The notes under the pieces were generated by a model that was not told the origin of the DNA, did no database searches, and saw only the letters and a program-made list of their open reading frames with translations. The translations under genes and the position numbers were made by a program. Of a stretch of 64,000 nucleotides of DNA, positions 34,002 to 43,082 are shown one piece after another (position 1 is the stretch's first letter; the number at the start of each line of letters is the position of its first letter). The stretch comes from Pedobacter sp014947265 (lineage in GTDB: Bacteria; Bacteroidota; Bacteroidia; Sphingobacteriales; Sphingobacteriaceae): the NCBI RefSeq assembly GCF_014947265.1, contig NZ_JADCNK010000007.1, positions 124,001-188,000 on the forward strand. Direction: 5' to 3'.

Positions 34002-36905
34002 TTAATTGGAATTAGGTTTTGGTTTTAACTCATCCGGACTATCTTTTGTAAAGGTATCGAACTGAATTTTCGACGGACTTTCGAAGATATCTTTCACGGT
34101 ATTAAAAGCCACTTCATATTTTGGATTAAACTGATCAGACATCATATATTGCTGTAAGCTGAAATAAAGTTGTTGTGCAGCAGGAGTATCTTTTAAATCA
34201 GGTGAAAGATTAGCACTCGAAACCACCAATTTCCCCTTACCCACTTTTGCTTCGAAAACCAATGCCAAACGGCGGTTCAAAAACCAGGTATCTATAGGTT
34301 GAATAATCGGCCTAAATCCAGAGGGGAAATCTTCGAGGTTCATCACCTGAGATTTGTTTACAATTTCCCACCATTGCATATCACTGTGATAATCCGTTGG
34401 AAAATTTTTAAAAGCAGCATGTTTTGGATCACATAAAATCCCTAAAGTATGTGGTGGACGCATTTTAAACCATGAGGTATTCCAGAAAACAGGAAGAAAG
34501 GTTTGCACCACTTCTTTTCCTTTTACTACTTTGCCAGCTGCATTTAGAAAAACATTGCCACCATCTGCTAAAACGGACCGGGCTTGATCATCTAAACTGG
34601 TGCAATAATACACATCGCTTTTAACTGCTGGCAACTGCGCAGGATAAACCCAGAAATTCCAATCGTTCGCGAATTCAGTTCCATCAATGGTAACCTCCAG
34701 TTTCAGTTTAGATGCTTTTGTAATATCACTTAAGGGAAATTTAATTTCTCCTATGGCAATACAATTGGTAACAGCCAAGGTTTTAGGATTGAAATTGCCT
34801 TTGGCTACATTCGTGCCACTTTCATCTTTGAGTGTCCACGAGAGTTTCGCATTTTCAATTGGTGCTTTTCCAAAATGTGCCACTTCTACCGCAGCTTCTA
34901 AGGTTTCGTTATTGGTAAATACAAACTTTGAAACTTTTAACAAAGGCACCGTGCTGTTAGAAAAACGTTTGAATTCTTTAGCAGTGATATAACCCTTTTC
35001 ATCCCAAAAGGCATCCAGAACACCAACAAGTGCTGTTCCCTGTCCTGGGTAATCATTTAACGATAATAACTGGTAGCCATTGTAATTTGGTGTGCGTAAT
35101 GCTTTTTCAATTTCATTTTTATAACAAAGGGCTTGTAATTTACCCGAAGCCATTAAAAAATCGTGTCCTTGATCGCCCATATCGTGGTCTTTGAGATCTT
35201 CCTGAAACATTTCGAAATTCTTTGCGCGATAAACACCAGTGTATTTTTTTATTTCATCGAAATTAGGAAAGGCACAATATTGCCCCATTTCATGTGCTAC
35301 AAAAGGCACTGTAAACTGCTCGATCTGTTTGGCATAGGTTGAAATACTTTCTGGCTTTCTGCCCCAATCTAAACCTCTTGCACCAGCCCGAACCATATAT
35401 TCGTTGTTTGGAATAACCGGCCAGCTACCACCAACTGAAGCGCCTGTGTATAATCTTCTCGAATCTTTTGCCTTCCAATAATTATTAAACTTAGTCAGGT
35501 ATTCAACCTGTCTGCCGCGCGGTTCGTTACCATAGGCCATCATACAAAAGGATGCATAATTGCCATAGTTTTTGGTCATGCGGTTGGTTTCATCATAAAT
35601 AAACTGATCGATCGGTTTTCCATCTCCGATAGACGTACCATGATTGGCCCAGCTTGGTCCTTCAGGCTGAAGGTAAAAACCAACCTGATCTGCAGCAATA
35701 AAAGCAGCTTCAGGCGGGCAAAACGAATGGAAACGCATGTGATTTAACCCATGGGCCTTCGAAATTTTAAAAATGCGTACCCATGCAGCAACATCCATTG
35801 ACGGATAACCGGTTAACGGAAATTCGCAATTGTTAACCGTACCGCGTAAAAAAACCGGACGACCATTAATTTCAAAAGTTCGGCCTACAGCTTTAAACTC
35901 GCGCATGCCGAATTGCACTTTTTTCTCGTCTTTTTTGCCATCTTTCGATAGTAAAGTTGCTGTTAAACGGTACAATGCCGGATCGAACTCATCCCAGGTG
36001 GCTATTTTATCGCCCATTGGCAAATTGATTTCTAAGCTACCTTCTCCGTTTGTGATCTGATAAGTTGCTGTTACGGGTTTTACCTGCAGGATATTTTTGG
36101 TATTGAAACTGCTGGCAGAAAGTATAATTTTTCCTGTAGAAGATTGATTGGCACCAGCCTTAAGTTGGATTTTAACCTTCGCTGACTTTTTCTTTAAATC
36201 AGGGTAAACCTGGATATCTTCAAAATAAACAGGCGAACCGGCAATTACCTCCATTTTACCGACTACACCATTCCAGTTGCCTTGGGTATGGTCGGTTAAA
36301 CTATGTGAATCCTGCCCAACATTGATCGCTTTGATGCGATTGTCGATTAATAAAGTAATGGTATGTTTTCCTGCCTTTAAATTTGCCGGGAGTTCAAAAT
36401 TCTGCGCAACCACAAAGGTATACTGTGTTCCGATTTCAATATCGTCTATCCAAACCCTCGTTTCTGAATGGGGGTATTCCAGAGATAACACCATTCTTTT
36501 ACCATTCCAACTGGCTGGAATTACGATATCTTTCTGATACCATGCTGCGCCAGTATAATGTTTGGCGGGGGTTAACCAGAAAGGCATTTTCAGGTTACCA
36601 GGTTTTCGATATTTTTCTAAGCGGGGATGAAAAAAGTACGAGCTATCGTAAATACTTCCGGTCCATTTTGTTTTTAAGGTAATGTCGTCGCCCTTTAAGT
36701 TTTCGGCCATTGAACCTGGCAGATGAACAGATTCTGGAAGAATGGTGGAATACCATTTTCCTTTTATGCCTTTGTCTTTAGCATCAATTTTGAAACGCCA
36801 TTTGCCGGCAAGTGAAATGCTTTGAGCATGTGTTTGCGTAATGCTTAAAAATATGAAAGCAATGCCTATCAGCACTTTGAAAACTCGATGAACCTGTTTA
36901 TGCAT
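34002..36905 (-). CDS. GH2-type glycoside hydrolase
   Basis: A 967-aa secreted enzyme (signal peptide ending THAQS) with the GH2 layout: sugar-binding jelly roll (SLAGKWRFKID, GAAWYQKDIVIPASWNGKR), immunoglobulin-like domain, TIM barrel with the acid/base E461 in AYGNEPRGRQ and nucleophile candidate E539 in VAHEMGQY, and a long C-terminal extension. The histidine pair MRFHSFCPPEAAF is also typical. Specificity is not evident: beta-galactosidase, beta-glucuronidase or a rarer activity on RG-I side chains. The C-terminal extension resembles the beta-galactosidase-small-chain-free type seen in plant-glycan loci. The CAGGAT direct repeat lies 69 bases upstream, suggesting an internal promoter. 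Confidence 0.82.
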   Translation of the reverse strand: MHKQVHRVFKVLIGIAFIFLSITQTHAQSISLAGKWRFKIDAKDKGIKGKWYSTILPESVHLPGSMAENLKGDDITLKTKWTGSIYDSSYFFHPRLEKYRKPGNLKMPFWLTPAKHYTGAAWYQKDIVIPASWNGKRMVLSLEYPHSETRVWIDDIEIGTQYTFVVAQNFELPANLKAGKHTITLLIDNRIKAINVGQDSHSLTDHTQGNWNGVVGKMEVIAGSPVYFEDIQVYPDLKKKSAKVKIQLKAGANQSSTGKIILSASSFNTKNILQVKPVTATYQITNGEGSLEINLPMGDKIATWDEFDPALYRLTATLLSKDGKKDEKKVQFGMREFKAVGRTFEINGRPVFLRGTVNNCEFPLTGYPSMDVAAWVRIFKISKAHGLNHMRFHSFCPPEAAFIAADQVGFYLQPEGPSWANHGTSIGDGKPIDQFIYDETNRMTKNYGNYASFCMMAYGNEPRGRQVEYLTKFNNYWKAKDSRRLYTGASVGGSWPVIPNNEYMVRAGARGLDWGRKPESISTYAKQIEQFTVPFVAHEMGQYCAFPNFDEIKKYTGVYRAKNFEMFQEDLKDHDMGDQGHDFLMASGKLQALCYKNEIEKALRTPNYNGYQLLSLNDYPGQGTALVGVLDAFWDEKGYITAKEFKRFSNSTVPLLKVSKFVFTNNETLEAAVEVAHFGKAPIENAKLSWTLKDESGTNVAKGNFNPKTLAVTNCIAIGEIKFPLSDITKASKLKLEVTIDGTEFANDWNFWVYPAQLPAVKSDVYYCTSLDDQARSVLADGGNVFLNAAGKVVKGKEVVQTFLPVFWNTSWFKMRPPHTLGILCDPKHAAFKNFPTDYHSDMQWWEIVNKSQVMNLEDFPSGFRPIIQPIDTWFLNRRLALVFEAKVGKGKLVVSSANLSPDLKDTPAAQQLYFSLQQYMMSDQFNPKYEVAFNTVKDIFESPSKIQFDTFTKDSPDELKPKPNSN

Positions 36906-36973
36906 AAAATTTAACGGTTTATCACCGCTGGTATTTGGTTAGGCTGTTAAAATAAGACAATATCTTCAGGAAA

Positions 36974-36993
36974 GCATCCTGTAGTATCCTGCT
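36974..36993 (-). promoter_or_regulatory. CAGGAT direct repeat upstream of GH2 gene
   Basis: On the minus strand CAGGAT, ACTA, CAGGAT (10-bp period). The 20-bp block, plus strand GCATCCTGTAGTATCCTGCT, is identical to one upstream of the PL11 gene and agrees with a diverged version upstream of susC. It is 69-88 bases before the GH2 start codon. Confidence 0.7.
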
Positions 36994-37000
36994 CTATGAC

Positions 37001-37792
37001 TTATTTCAGGTAGCTATTCAGTTTATTGCGTTTTAATTTATTCAGGCCTTTTATAACAGCAGCTGCATTTAACTTCGCTCCTGCTTCGTTGGTATGGGTA
37101 TGGTCTTTCTCGGTAAAAAAAGTTTTCACATCAGCCGCACTTAGTGCAGCATATTTATCTTTAATAATCTGGTTTAATGGAATAAAATCGACTTTTTCGG
37201 CCTTTGCAACTTCTTCTGCCCAGCTGGCATAACTATCGTTGGCTAAAACTACAGCATCATCTTTAACCGGATTGCGTGGAATTGGTGAGCAAACAATCGC
37301 TGTTGCGCCTTTTGCTTTAATATCGCTGATAAATTTGCGCAGGTACCAGCCATAAGTATAAACCACTTCCTGCTTTTTCTTAATCGGGTTATAAATCTCT
37401 TTACTTTCCGTTCCGATACCTTTTATGGTACCACGGGCACGGGCGGTGTCATCTAGTGGGCTACTATCGTTATGGCCAAACTGCATCATTACGAAATCGC
37501 CTTTTTTTACTTTTGCCAAAACAGCATCCCACAAACCATTGGTTTGAAAAGTGCGACTGCTGGTGCCGCCAAGTGCATCGTTTTCGACGTTGATTTTTTC
37601 ACTGTTGAATAAATCTCCGATAAAACTTCCCCAGCCCCATAAAGCACCGTCGCCTTTCCCTTTTCCATTTTTAACGGTCGAATCGCCAATGAGGAATAAG
37701 GTAGGTTTTGCCTGCCGTTTTAAGATGATGGAGGAAGAAAAAACAAGAAAAGCAGTTAAGAGAATGAGGGGTAGGTATTTGGTTGATTTCAT
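37001..37792 (-). CDS. CE12 rhamnogalacturonan acetylesterase, first copy
   Basis: A 263-aa SGNH hydrolase with N-terminal signal anchor. Ser 38 lies in FLIGDST, the oxyanion residues in GGTSSRTF and FGHND, and the D230-H233 pair in DHTHTNEAG. It removes acetyl groups from the galacturonic acids of rhamnogalacturonan, giving the lyase and glycosidases access. It is the third gene of the run PL11, CE12, CE12, and clearly related to the second one. Confidence 0.87.
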   Translation of the reverse strand: MKSTKYLPLILLTAFLVFSSSIILKRQAKPTLFLIGDSTVKNGKGKGDGALWGWGSFIGDLFNSEKINVENDALGGTSSRTFQTNGLWDAVLAKVKKGDFVMMQFGHNDSSPLDDTARARGTIKGIGTESKEIYNPIKKKQEVVYTYGWYLRKFISDIKAKGATAIVCSPIPRNPVKDDAVVLANDSYASWAEEVAKAEKVDFIPLNQIIKDKYAALSAADVKTFFTEKDHTHTNEAGAKLNAAAVIKGLNKLKRNKLNSYLK

Positions 37793-37915
37793 AATTATTG
37801 CCCTTCAGGGTTGATTATACAGATGATTGGATTACAACCTTCGGGATGATTACACCGATTGTTGGATTACACAGATTTATATTGCCTTTGGTCTTTTAGC
37901 TTTAGTCTTTCTCCT

Positions 37916-38683
37916 TTATTTAAGAAGATACTTTTTCAAATCACAATCTTTTAATTCTTTAATTCCTTCTACAACAGATGCAGCATTAACTTTAGCGCCT
38001 TCCAAATTGGTATGGGTATGGTCACCTGGAAAATACAGTTTTACTTTGTCTGGCCCCAAGGCATCATATTTATCGGCTGTTATTTTATTCAGGTCAACGA
38101 AACAAGCATTTTCTTCTTTGGCAACATCGGCGGCCCATTTTCCAAAATCGTTATTGGCTCGAACCACTTTACCATCTTTAAAAACATTCCTTGGAATCAT
38201 GGAAAGTACAATTGGTGTAGCCCCTTTTGCCTTGGTTTCACGCACAAATTTGCGGATATACCAGCCATAGGTATGTACAGTTTCTACCTTTCCATCCGGC
38301 CAGGTTAATACTTTAGTTTCTTCGCCGGTTCCTTTTAACACACCTCTTCTTCCGGCTTTTGTCGTATCAGGTACGCTTCCGTCGTTGTGTCCGAACTGCA
38401 TGGTAACGAAATCGCCTGGCTTTAATGTTTCCAAAACCTTATCCCATCTGCCCTCCGACAAGAAAGTTCGTGTACTTCTTCCAGCAATAGCGTTATTTTC
38501 TACATCAATCCTGGTGCTATCAAAAAGAGAAGCAATCGGCGTTCCCCAGCCCCAGGTTTCTTTGTTCAAATTGCGAACAGTAGAATCACCAATGATATGC
38601 AAAACGGGCTTATGTTGAGCGATAAAGGCAGCAGAACAAATAATGATGATCATTCCTGCCAGGATAAAGCTGTATTTTTTCAT
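37916..38683 (-). CDS. CE12 rhamnogalacturonan acetylesterase, second copy
   Basis: A 255-aa paralogue of the preceding esterase: signal peptide, Ser 34 in HIIGDST, GRSTRTF, FGHNDGS and the catalytic GDHTHTNLEGAK. It lies 26 bp after the PL11 gene and is separated from the other copy by 123 bp. Two adjacent copies may act on different acetyl positions (O-2 or O-3) or on different chain lengths, which is only a suggestion. Confidence 0.87.
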   Translation of the reverse strand: MKKYSFILAGMIIIICSAAFIAQHKPVLHIIGDSTVRNLNKETWGWGTPIASLFDSTRIDVENNAIAGRSTRTFLSEGRWDKVLETLKPGDFVTMQFGHNDGSVPDTTKAGRRGVLKGTGEETKVLTWPDGKVETVHTYGWYIRKFVRETKAKGATPIVLSMIPRNVFKDGKVVRANNDFGKWAADVAKEENACFVDLNKITADKYDALGPDKVKLYFPGDHTHTNLEGAKVNAASVVEGIKELKDCDLKKYLLK

Positions 38684-38708
38684 TTTTATTTAAGATTATG
38701 GTACTTAA

Positions 38709-40562
38709 TTAGTGCTTTGGAGGTTCTACAAGTGTGATATTGGGTTTTGGTGCTTTCTTCATTCCGAAGCCGAAATAAAAGCCGGTATGTGGCGGTTGGT
38801 TGTAGCCATCGTTTTGCCAGGCGATACTTAAACGGTACTGCGGATCGTGCATTAAAGTATAATTGCGGTGTACTGTCGGTATTGTGGTGGTATAAATACG
38901 TAAACTTTGATTGTCATACGACCTTAAGATCAGTTCTTCACGCCAATCGCCAAAAATATCGGCACTTAATGCTGGTGTAGATTTGGTTCCGTTGTTAGCA
39001 ACAGCTCCATCAGCCGTAAAAAGCCTGCCGCCATTGTATTTATCAATGTGGTTTGCATCTAAAAGTTCTCTCGATAAATCACCGTCCCAATAAATCAAAA
39101 AATTAGTTGACCTTGGCTGATCCCCAATTCTATTGCCTTTTATATCATATAATCCGTTAGATCCCGACCACCACATTTGCGCACCGAAACGACTATTGTC
39201 AATATTATCGGCTACTCCCCGGCCTACATCCTCGTCGGGTGATCCTTTCCATAATATTTCGCCGGTTTTCGCATCGTAAACGGCCACACCAGGCCCTTTT
39301 GTACCTTCTTCTATTTCATGGATACCAAAAACTTCTAAACCAGGGTGTTCCGGATCAAGATCTGAAACATGCATGGCGTCACCGTGCCTCAATCCTGTGG
39401 TATATAATCCCTTCCCATTATCATCCACACACATTGAACCGTAAATGATCTCATCCTTTCCATCACCATCTACATCTGCAACCGTAAGATTGTGGTTCCC
39501 TTGACCCGAAAATGAATTTTTAGCGTTTTTGGTATCAAATACCCATCGGGAAGTTAGTTTACCATTGCGCCAGTCCCAGGCCGCCAAAACCGTTCTGCCG
39601 TAATAACCTCTGCACATCACTACACTTGGATGAATACCATCTAAATAGGCCACGCAGGCATTAAACCGATCTACCCGGTTACCAGAATTATCGTTTTTTC
39701 CGTTTCCACCTTTGCCTCCCCAGGCACCAATATTGCCGCGGGCTGGAATATAATCTGTTGTGGCTAATGCCTCTCCGGTTTTACCGCTAAATACAGTCAA
39801 AAATTCAGGACCATCCAATATTTTACCGTTCGCGTTGCGCCAATCTTTAGTCGCATCGCCAATTACTTTTCCTTTGCCATCTACCGTTCCGTCAGCAGTT
39901 TTACATACCATTTCGGCAATGCCATCGCCATCCAGATCGTACACCATAAATTGAGTATAATGTGCCCCTTCGCGAATGTTTTTCCCTAAATTAATCTCCC
40001 ACAAAAAAGTGCCGTCTAATTTATAAGCCTGAAAAATCGGCGGATCGGTAATACCGTTTGATGAGTTATCCCTGCTCCGGCCAGTTTGATGCAATACAAT
40101 TTCATATTCACCATCTCCATCTAAATCGCCTACTGAAGCATCGTTAGGCGTGTAACCTGCTGGTGTTTTTAAAGGAATCGTTAAATATTGCTGAATAGGT
40201 GGTTTGGCTGGCAACCTGAAAGGTTTACTGGCTTCTAATTCAGTGCCTTTTAAAATCGGTTTTACAAAATAGCTATTCGGAAGGTCGAATTTAACTCCTG
40301 AATCAACAAAATTAGTGCTACTGGTAATGGGATCGTGATTGAGTTTTATCGCTTCATTATTTCCGGATTTGCGGTATAAATTAAAAGCAATTTCATCGGC
40401 ATCGGTACCCAGCATCCGCCAACCTACATAAACAGAATCGTTATTTTGACGCACTGCAATTACACCACGGCCCAGTTTTTCCATTTGGCGCTGGCCGAAA
40501 AGCTGAGTCGCAAAGAACAAGCTGATTATGAAGCAGGAAACTGTAATGGTTTTGGTCATCAT
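38709..40562 (-). CDS. PL11 rhamnogalacturonan endolyase
   Basis: A 617-aa secreted lyase (signal peptide ending QLFGQ). The N-terminal beta domain starts RQMEKLGRGVIAVRQNNDSVYVGWRML; the eight-bladed propeller carries calcium-type loops DLDGDGEYEI, DLDGDGIAEM and DVDGDGKDEI. The end DPQYRLSIAWQNDGYNQPPH is a PL11 signature. It cleaves the rhamnose-galacturonic acid bond in RG-I by beta-elimination, giving the unsaturated ends that GH105 removes. First gene of the minus-strand enzyme series, with the CAGGAT direct repeat about 236 bases upstream. Confidence 0.93.
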   Translation of the reverse strand: MMTKTITVSCFIISLFFATQLFGQRQMEKLGRGVIAVRQNNDSVYVGWRMLGTDADEIAFNLYRKSGNNEAIKLNHDPITSSTNFVDSGVKFDLPNSYFVKPILKGTELEASKPFRLPAKPPIQQYLTIPLKTPAGYTPNDASVGDLDGDGEYEIVLHQTGRSRDNSSNGITDPPIFQAYKLDGTFLWEINLGKNIREGAHYTQFMVYDLDGDGIAEMVCKTADGTVDGKGKVIGDATKDWRNANGKILDGPEFLTVFSGKTGEALATTDYIPARGNIGAWGGKGGNGKNDNSGNRVDRFNACVAYLDGIHPSVVMCRGYYGRTVLAAWDWRNGKLTSRWVFDTKNAKNSFSGQGNHNLTVADVDGDGKDEIIYGSMCVDDNGKGLYTTGLRHGDAMHVSDLDPEHPGLEVFGIHEIEEGTKGPGVAVYDAKTGEILWKGSPDEDVGRGVADNIDNSRFGAQMWWSGSNGLYDIKGNRIGDQPRSTNFLIYWDGDLSRELLDANHIDKYNGGRLFTADGAVANNGTKSTPALSADIFGDWREELILRSYDNQSLRIYTTTIPTVHRNYTLMHDPQYRLSIAWQNDGYNQPPHTGFYFGFGMKKAPKPNITLVEPPKH

Positions 40563-40797
40563 GGCTTGTGTACAAGCTTAATTAAAAAATAGAATCGATT
40601 CATGGTTTATTAAACTTTATAGGCAGTCTTGGCCAATATAGCTACTCTTTTATCGGTAATTACAATGGGCTTGATCAATACCAGAATATCTAAGAAACGA
40701 AGGCTCATCAATGCATGATTTGGTTAGTAAATTTAACAACTGCCGGGTAACCGCTATTAAAGATTTATGTCCAATGTAAATAGTATATTTTTAAGGC

Positions 40798-40817
40798 GCA
40801 TCCTGTAGTATCCTGCT
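40798..40817 (-). promoter_or_regulatory. CAGGAT direct repeat upstream of PL11 gene
   Basis: Exact 20-bp copy of the block upstream of the GH2 gene, in the same orientation relative to its gene (minus-strand CAGGAT, ACTA, CAGGAT). It lies 236-255 bases before the PL11 start. The remaining 506-bp spacer to the GH51 gene shows no coding frame. Confidence 0.7.
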
Positions 40818-40993
40818 TTTCGAAAATGGCAATAAGCTATAATCAAGATTTCTGCAAAAAAAATTTAAACATTAAGCAAAATTCACTTTACTGAAGCCAT
40901 TTATACTTTCCATTTATATTTCTTTGCTTAATCTCATTTTCGCTAATGCAAAGATTGTAGAATTTAAAAACAAAATAGCTGAAAAAGAAAAAA

Positions 40994-41018
40994 AATAAAT
41001 GTTTAGTTAACGTTTATT
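40994..41018. promoter_or_regulatory. Operator-like palindrome upstream of GH51 genes
   Basis: A 25-bp imperfect palindrome with halves AATAAATGTTTA and TTAACGTTTATT around a central G (two mismatched pairs). It precedes TACCTTTA (41038-41045), 7 of 8 to the -7 consensus, and the ATG by 51 bases. This suits a repressor of arabinose-type genes, such as a Bacteroidota AraR, but the protein is not identified. Confidence 0.45.
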
Positions 41019-41068
41019 ATTTTAAATATTTTACTTTTACCTTTAGGATCTTCCAAATATTAAACCGT

Positions 41069-43069
41069 ATGAAATTAAATTACCCTGTAAAAAGTGTGTT
41101 TTCGGCATGCATAGCGTATGCAATTGGAATTGGCTATACTACAGAAGTGCAGGCACAAACTGCAAAAGTGATCAAAGTTAAAACAGACCATTCTATTGCC
41201 AAAGTGCAACCGAATATGTGGGGTGTTTTTTTCGAGGATATTAACTTTGGCGCCGATGGTGGTATTTATGCCGAACTCATCAAAAACCGCTCTTTCGAAT
41301 TTGCAAAACCGCTAATGGGCTGGACGATCCAGCGGAAAAAACAGCAAGAAGGCGAAATATTGGTGGTAAACCGCAAAGAGGTAAACACTGCAAATCCCAG
41401 ATATTTACAGGTAAAAAAACAAACCGACGATTTTGAACTGGTAAACGAAGGATTTAAAGGTATCGGTGTAAAAAAAGGATTACGCTACGATTTTTCATTG
41501 ATGTACCGTCAATCAACTCCGGGTGTTAAACTCGTGCTGTTGTTAAAAGATTCGAACAATAAAATTATTGGACAAGGAAGTTTAACACCTGATCAAACAG
41601 GTAGCGACTGGAAAAAACAATCAGCTAGTTTTACCGCTACTGAAACCGATCCAAAAGCTAAATTCTCCATTCTGTTTCAAGGAAAAGGAAACATTGATCT
41701 GGACATGATTAGCCTTTTCCCTGGCGATACCTGGAAAAACCGTCCACAAGGATTAAGGGCAGATATGGTGCAGTTATTGGCTGATATGAAACCCGGTTTT
41801 ATCCGTTTCCCTGGTGGCTGTATTGTAGAAGGCACAGATCTGGCCAACCGTTACCAATGGAAAAAAACCATTGGCCCGATTGAAAACAGACAATTGATTA
41901 TTAACCGCTGGAATACTGAATTCGCAAATCGTTCAGCACCAGATTATTACCAGAGTTTTGGTTTAGGCTTTTTCGAATATTTCCAACTGGCAGAAGATAT
42001 AGGCTCAGATGCCTTGCCGATATTAAATTGCGGTATGGCTTGTCAGTTTAACTCCGCCGAAGTAGCCTCACTTGACGAACTTGATCCTTATGTACAAGAT
42101 GCTTTAGACCTGATTGAATTTGCCAATGGCGATGTAACTACCAAATGGGGAAAAATGAGGGCAGATCTTGGTCATCCAAAACCTTTCAATTTAAAAATGA
42201 TGGGGGTTGGCAACGAAAACTGGGGACCACAATACCTGGAAAGGCTAGCCATTTTCACCAAAGCCATAAAAGCCAAATATCCCGATTTTAAACTGATCAA
42301 CAGCTCAGGAACCGATCCTGAAGGCGATCGCTTTAACTTATTGAATACTACTTTAAGAAGCAATAATGCAGACTTTATTGATGAACACTATTACCGCTCT
42401 GCCGATTGGTTTTTAAAAAATGCTGGCCGTTACGATAACTACCCAAGAAACGGATCGAAGGTTTTTGTTGGAGAATATGCAGTACATGCAGACAATAGTA
42501 TAGTTGGAAGTAACCGCAATAACTGGCAAAGTGCACTGGCTTCGGCTTCATTAATGACAGGTTTGGAGCGCAATGCCGATGTGGTACAAATGGCCTCTTA
42601 TGCCCCGCTTTTCGCTAATATTGATGCCTGGCAATGGGCACCAGATATGATCTGGGTAGATAACCTGAAATCGTACGGAACACCTGACTATTATGTACAG
42701 AAACAGTTTTCTACCAATAAGGGAACGGATGTAGTTGCAATTACGCTTGACGAGAAGAACATTATCGGTCAGGATGGCCTTTATGCTTCTGCCGTAACCG
42801 ATCAGGCTAAAAAAGAACTAATCATTAAAATTTCCAACAACTCCGATCAATCGCAGAATATTGACTTTGATCTTGAAGGGAAAATGAAATTAAAAAATAA
42901 GGCCACTAATGAGGAAATAGCGAACAGCAACCTTAAACAGGTTAATTCTTTCGAAAATCCTGAAGCGGTAAGCCCGAAAAAGAGCACGATTAACCTAAAA
43001 GGCAAAAAATTAAACATCGCGTTAAAACCTTACTCTTTTAACGTGATCAAAATCCCATTTAACCAATAG
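41069..43069 (+). CDS. GH51 alpha-L-arabinofuranosidase, long form
   Basis: A 666-aa secreted enzyme (signal peptide ending EVQAQ). VQPNMWGVFFEDINFGADGG opens the catalytic part; a jelly-roll (CBM4-like) insertion spans roughly residues 90-220, and IRFPGGC follows. Acid/base E383 is in GVGNENWGP and nucleophile E469 in VFVGEYAVHA. The C-terminal beta-sandwich ends in NVIKIPF. It removes arabinofuranose branches from arabinan or arabinogalactan side chains. It is 13 bp before a second, shorter GH51 gene. Confidence 0.92.
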   Translation: MKLNYPVKSVFSACIAYAIGIGYTTEVQAQTAKVIKVKTDHSIAKVQPNMWGVFFEDINFGADGGIYAELIKNRSFEFAKPLMGWTIQRKKQQEGEILVVNRKEVNTANPRYLQVKKQTDDFELVNEGFKGIGVKKGLRYDFSLMYRQSTPGVKLVLLLKDSNNKIIGQGSLTPDQTGSDWKKQSASFTATETDPKAKFSILFQGKGNIDLDMISLFPGDTWKNRPQGLRADMVQLLADMKPGFIRFPGGCIVEGTDLANRYQWKKTIGPIENRQLIINRWNTEFANRSAPDYYQSFGLGFFEYFQLAEDIGSDALPILNCGMACQFNSAEVASLDELDPYVQDALDLIEFANGDVTTKWGKMRADLGHPKPFNLKMMGVGNENWGPQYLERLAIFTKAIKAKYPDFKLINSSGTDPEGDRFNLLNTTLRSNNADFIDEHYYRSADWFLKNAGRYDNYPRNGSKVFVGEYAVHADNSIVGSNRNNWQSALASASLMTGLERNADVVQMASYAPLFANIDAWQWAPDMIWVDNLKSYGTPDYYVQKQFSTNKGTDVVAITLDEKNIIGQDGLYASAVTDQAKKELIIKISNNSDQSQNIDFDLEGKMKLKNKATNEEIANSNLKQVNSFENPEAVSPKKSTINLKGKKLNIALKPYSFNVIKIPFNQ

Positions 43070-43082
43070 ACTTAACGAGATC

